Origin: an uncultured Spongiibacteraceae bacterium | GTDB taxonomy: Bacteria > Pseudomonadota > Gammaproteobacteria > Pseudomonadales > Dasaniaceae | Reading direction: 5' to 3' | Assembly: GCA_937969395.1 (NCBI GenBank) | Contig: CALBVI010000108.1 | Coordinates: 1 to 7,110 of the forward strand | Length of the DNA: 7,110 nucleotides | Program-made: the position numbers and the translations under genes | Part shown: in pieces, positions 5,521 through 7,110 of the stretch | Layout of the letters: every line of letters begins with the position of its first letter | How positions within the stretch are numbered: position 1 is the stretch's first letter | Notes under the pieces: generated by a model | The model's database searches: none | Seen by the model: the letters and a program-made list of their open reading frames with translations, nothing else | What the model was told of the DNA's origin: nothing

Positions 5521-7110
5521 ATGTTTAGCTATTTCGAACGTCTAATAAACCCCTTTCCAGAACCTAAAAACGAACAACCTCCTACCGGAATTGTTCAGTT
5601 TTGCCGTCATTACACACACGGTATTGAACGCTTTTTAATCATTATGTCGGTATTGACTGCGATAACTGCAGTTGGTGAAGCGCTATTGTTTGGCATGCTC
5701 GGTCATATTGTTGATTGGCTTACAGTAAAAGATCCCAGCGAGTTTTTTCAAGAGGAGTGGCCCACCTTATTGGCTATGACTTTATTTGTGCTGGTTTTCA
5801 TGCCTATTGCGGTCGTTTTACAGTCACTTGTTATGCATCAAACATTGATGGGCAACTTTCCTATGATGGTGCGATGGCTATCTCATCGATATCTATTAGG
5901 TCAGAGCTATAGCTTTTTTCAAAATGAATTTAGCGGTCGGATAGCAACCAAAGTCATGCAAACCGCATTGGCAGTACGTGAATCAGTAATGAAATTACTG
6001 CATGTGATGTTGTTTGTGGTGGTTTACTTAACGACAACACTTGTTCTGGTTGCTAGCTCAGATTTACGTTTAAGCATGCCATTAATTATTTGGCTAATAC
6101 TTTATATTTTCTTGTTGAAATACTTCGTGCCACGTCTGCAGAAAATTTCTATGGATCAAGCTGATGCCCGATCCACGATGACAGGGCGTGTCGTTGACAG
6201 CTACAGTAATATTTTAACGTTAAAATTATTTTCTCAGCACCGCAGGGAATCTAATTACGTAAAAGAGGGTATGGATGCTTTTTTGAACACTGTACATCCA
6301 CAAATGCGCTTGGTGACAACACTTAATGCCTGCGTATGGATACTGAATATGTTTATGGTATTTAGTGTCGGCGCCTTAGGAATCTATTTATGGATGGAAG
6401 GGGCAATCACACCTGGGGCTATCGCTATAGCGCTCAGTTTAGCGATACGTTTGACCGGCATGTCTCATTGGATAATGTGGGAGGTGAGTAATTTATTTGA
6501 AAATATAGGTACCGTTAAAGATGGCATGAATACGCTATCAAAACCTTACACCGTTGTTGATAAAGAAGAATCTAAATCATTAGCCATCACTCACGGAAAA
6601 ATTCATTTTAAAGAAATTGATTTTTATTACAGCCAAGAAACTAGAGTTTTTAATAACTTAAATTTGGTTATCGCCCCTGGTGAGAAGATTGGCATTGTCG
6701 GTCGGTCTGGTGCAGGGAAATCGACACTGGTTAATCTATTATTACGTTTCTATGACTTTGATAACGGCAGCATTGAAATTGATGGCATTGATATCCGTGA
6801 TGTAAGCCAGGAAAGTTTAAGAAGTAATATTGCCGTCGTCACGCAAGATACATCATTACTGCATAGATCTGTTCGAGAAAATATAATGTTTGGCCGACCG
6901 GATGCCAGTGAAGAGGATATGTTAAGAGCCGCAAAATTTGCTAAGGCACACAGCTTTATTGAAGAATTATCTGATATCAAAGGTCGGCGTGGCTATGATG
7001 CGCATGTAGGTGAGCGCGGTGTTACTTTGTCAGGAGGACAGCGGCAGCGTATTGCTATAGCGCGAGTATTATTAAAAGATGCGCCAATTTTAGTTTTAGA
7101 TGAAGCAACC
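5521..7110 (+). CDS. MsbA-like ABC exporter, fused permease and ATPase (cut by the right edge)
   Basis: 530 codons are present. Six membrane helices fall at about residues 38-60, 82-104, 158-178, 185-204, 268-291 and 298-320, forming one type IV (ABC-B) transmembrane domain. The ATPase domain follows: aromatic A-loop near Y370, Walker A GRSGAGKST at 394-402, Q-loop Gln442, signature LSGGQ at 503-507, Walker B ILVLDEAT at 523-530 with Asp527 and Glu528. The D-loop and switch His lie beyond the window; about 60-80 residues are missing. Known: such half-transporters dimerise in the inner membrane and export lipids, drugs or peptides using ATP; substrate cannot be told here. No peptidase domain is fused. 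The start ATG fits the family opening (MFSYFERLINPFP), has GAG seven bases upstream, and the next in-frame stop upstream is near 5454. The gene stands apart from its neighbour by 300 bp. Confidence 0.95.
   Translation, partial: MFSYFERLINPFPEPKNEQPPTGIVQFCRHYTHGIERFLIIMSVLTAITAVGEALLFGMLGHIVDWLTVKDPSEFFQEEWPTLLAMTLFVLVFMPIAVVLQSLVMHQTLMGNFPMMVRWLSHRYLLGQSYSFFQNEFSGRIATKVMQTALAVRESVMKLLHVMLFVVVYLTTTLVLVASSDLRLSMPLIIWLILYIFLLKYFVPRLQKISMDQADARSTMTGRVVDSYSNILTLKLFSQHRRESNYVKEGMDAFLNTVHPQMRLVTTLNACVWILNMFMVFSVGALGIYLWMEGAITPGAIAIALSLAIRLTGMSHWIMWEVSNLFENIGTVKDGMNTLSKPYTVVDKEESKSLAITHGKIHFKEIDFYYSQETRVFNNLNLVIAPGEKIGIVGRSGAGKSTLVNLLLRFYDFDNGSIEIDGIDIRDVSQESLRSNIAVVTQDTSLLHRSVRENIMFGRPDASEEDMLRAAKFAKAHSFIEELSDIKGRRGYDAHVGERGVTLSGGQRQRIAIARVLLKDAPILVLDEAT

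Noticed and set aside
5715..5912. Plus-strand ORF of 65 codons inside the ABC exporter.
   Set aside because: It is an out-of-frame shadow of the transmembrane domain coding sequence.
6423..6432. CGCTATAGCG, repeating the palindrome at 4878-4887, as a shared regulatory site.
   Set aside because: This copy lies inside the exporter coding sequence, encoding Ile-Ala-Ile-Ala, and is best explained by codon content.
6750..6980. Minus-strand ORF of 76 codons inside the exporter ATPase domain.
   Set aside because: It is antisense to the conserved Walker A to Q-loop region, so the frame is a by-product of that coding sequence.

Overview
The window looks like chromosomal DNA from a moderately AT-rich gammaproteobacterium. 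The support is an N-terminus very close to Enterobacterales YbiT, a full-length DbpA-type RNA helicase, and an MsbA-like ABC exporter. I infer a free-living, perhaps marine lineage, but no marker fixes the genus. I see no rRNA, tRNA, CRISPR array, transposase or phage gene.

Layout. Bases 1-4328 are a minus-strand block. In transcription order it holds a 774-residue protein of unknown function (4328-2004), the RNA helicase DbpA (1828-449), and the first 79 codons of the ABC-F ATPase YbiT (239 to the left edge). Each gene has its own plausible sigma70-type promoter, and the gaps of 175-209 bp argue against one tight operon. Both dbpA and ybiT appear to start with TTG. The ybiT leader also holds a 33-codon ORF whose stop overlaps the ybiT start.

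At 4329-4505 the direction switches through a divergent intergenic region. Bases 4506-7110 are a plus-strand block: an 82-residue cysteine-containing hypothetical protein (4506-4754), a non-coding stretch (4755-5100) ending in two abutting palindromes and a promoter, a 39-residue single-span membrane protein (5101-5220), about 300 bp without a gene but with two hairpins and a 9-bp direct repeat (5221-5520), and a type I ABC exporter cut by the right edge (5521-7110).

Function. DbpA (50S subunit maturation) and YbiT (ribosome-associated ABC-F ATPase) share a translation theme. The large unknown protein is cytoplasmic, with a long disordered N-terminal part and a possible beta-barrel at its C-terminus. 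The exporter and the tiny membrane protein are envelope proteins with no demonstrated link to the rest. I found no clearly new multi-gene system. The best leads are the ybiT leader, the palindrome-associated small membrane gene and the large orphan protein.
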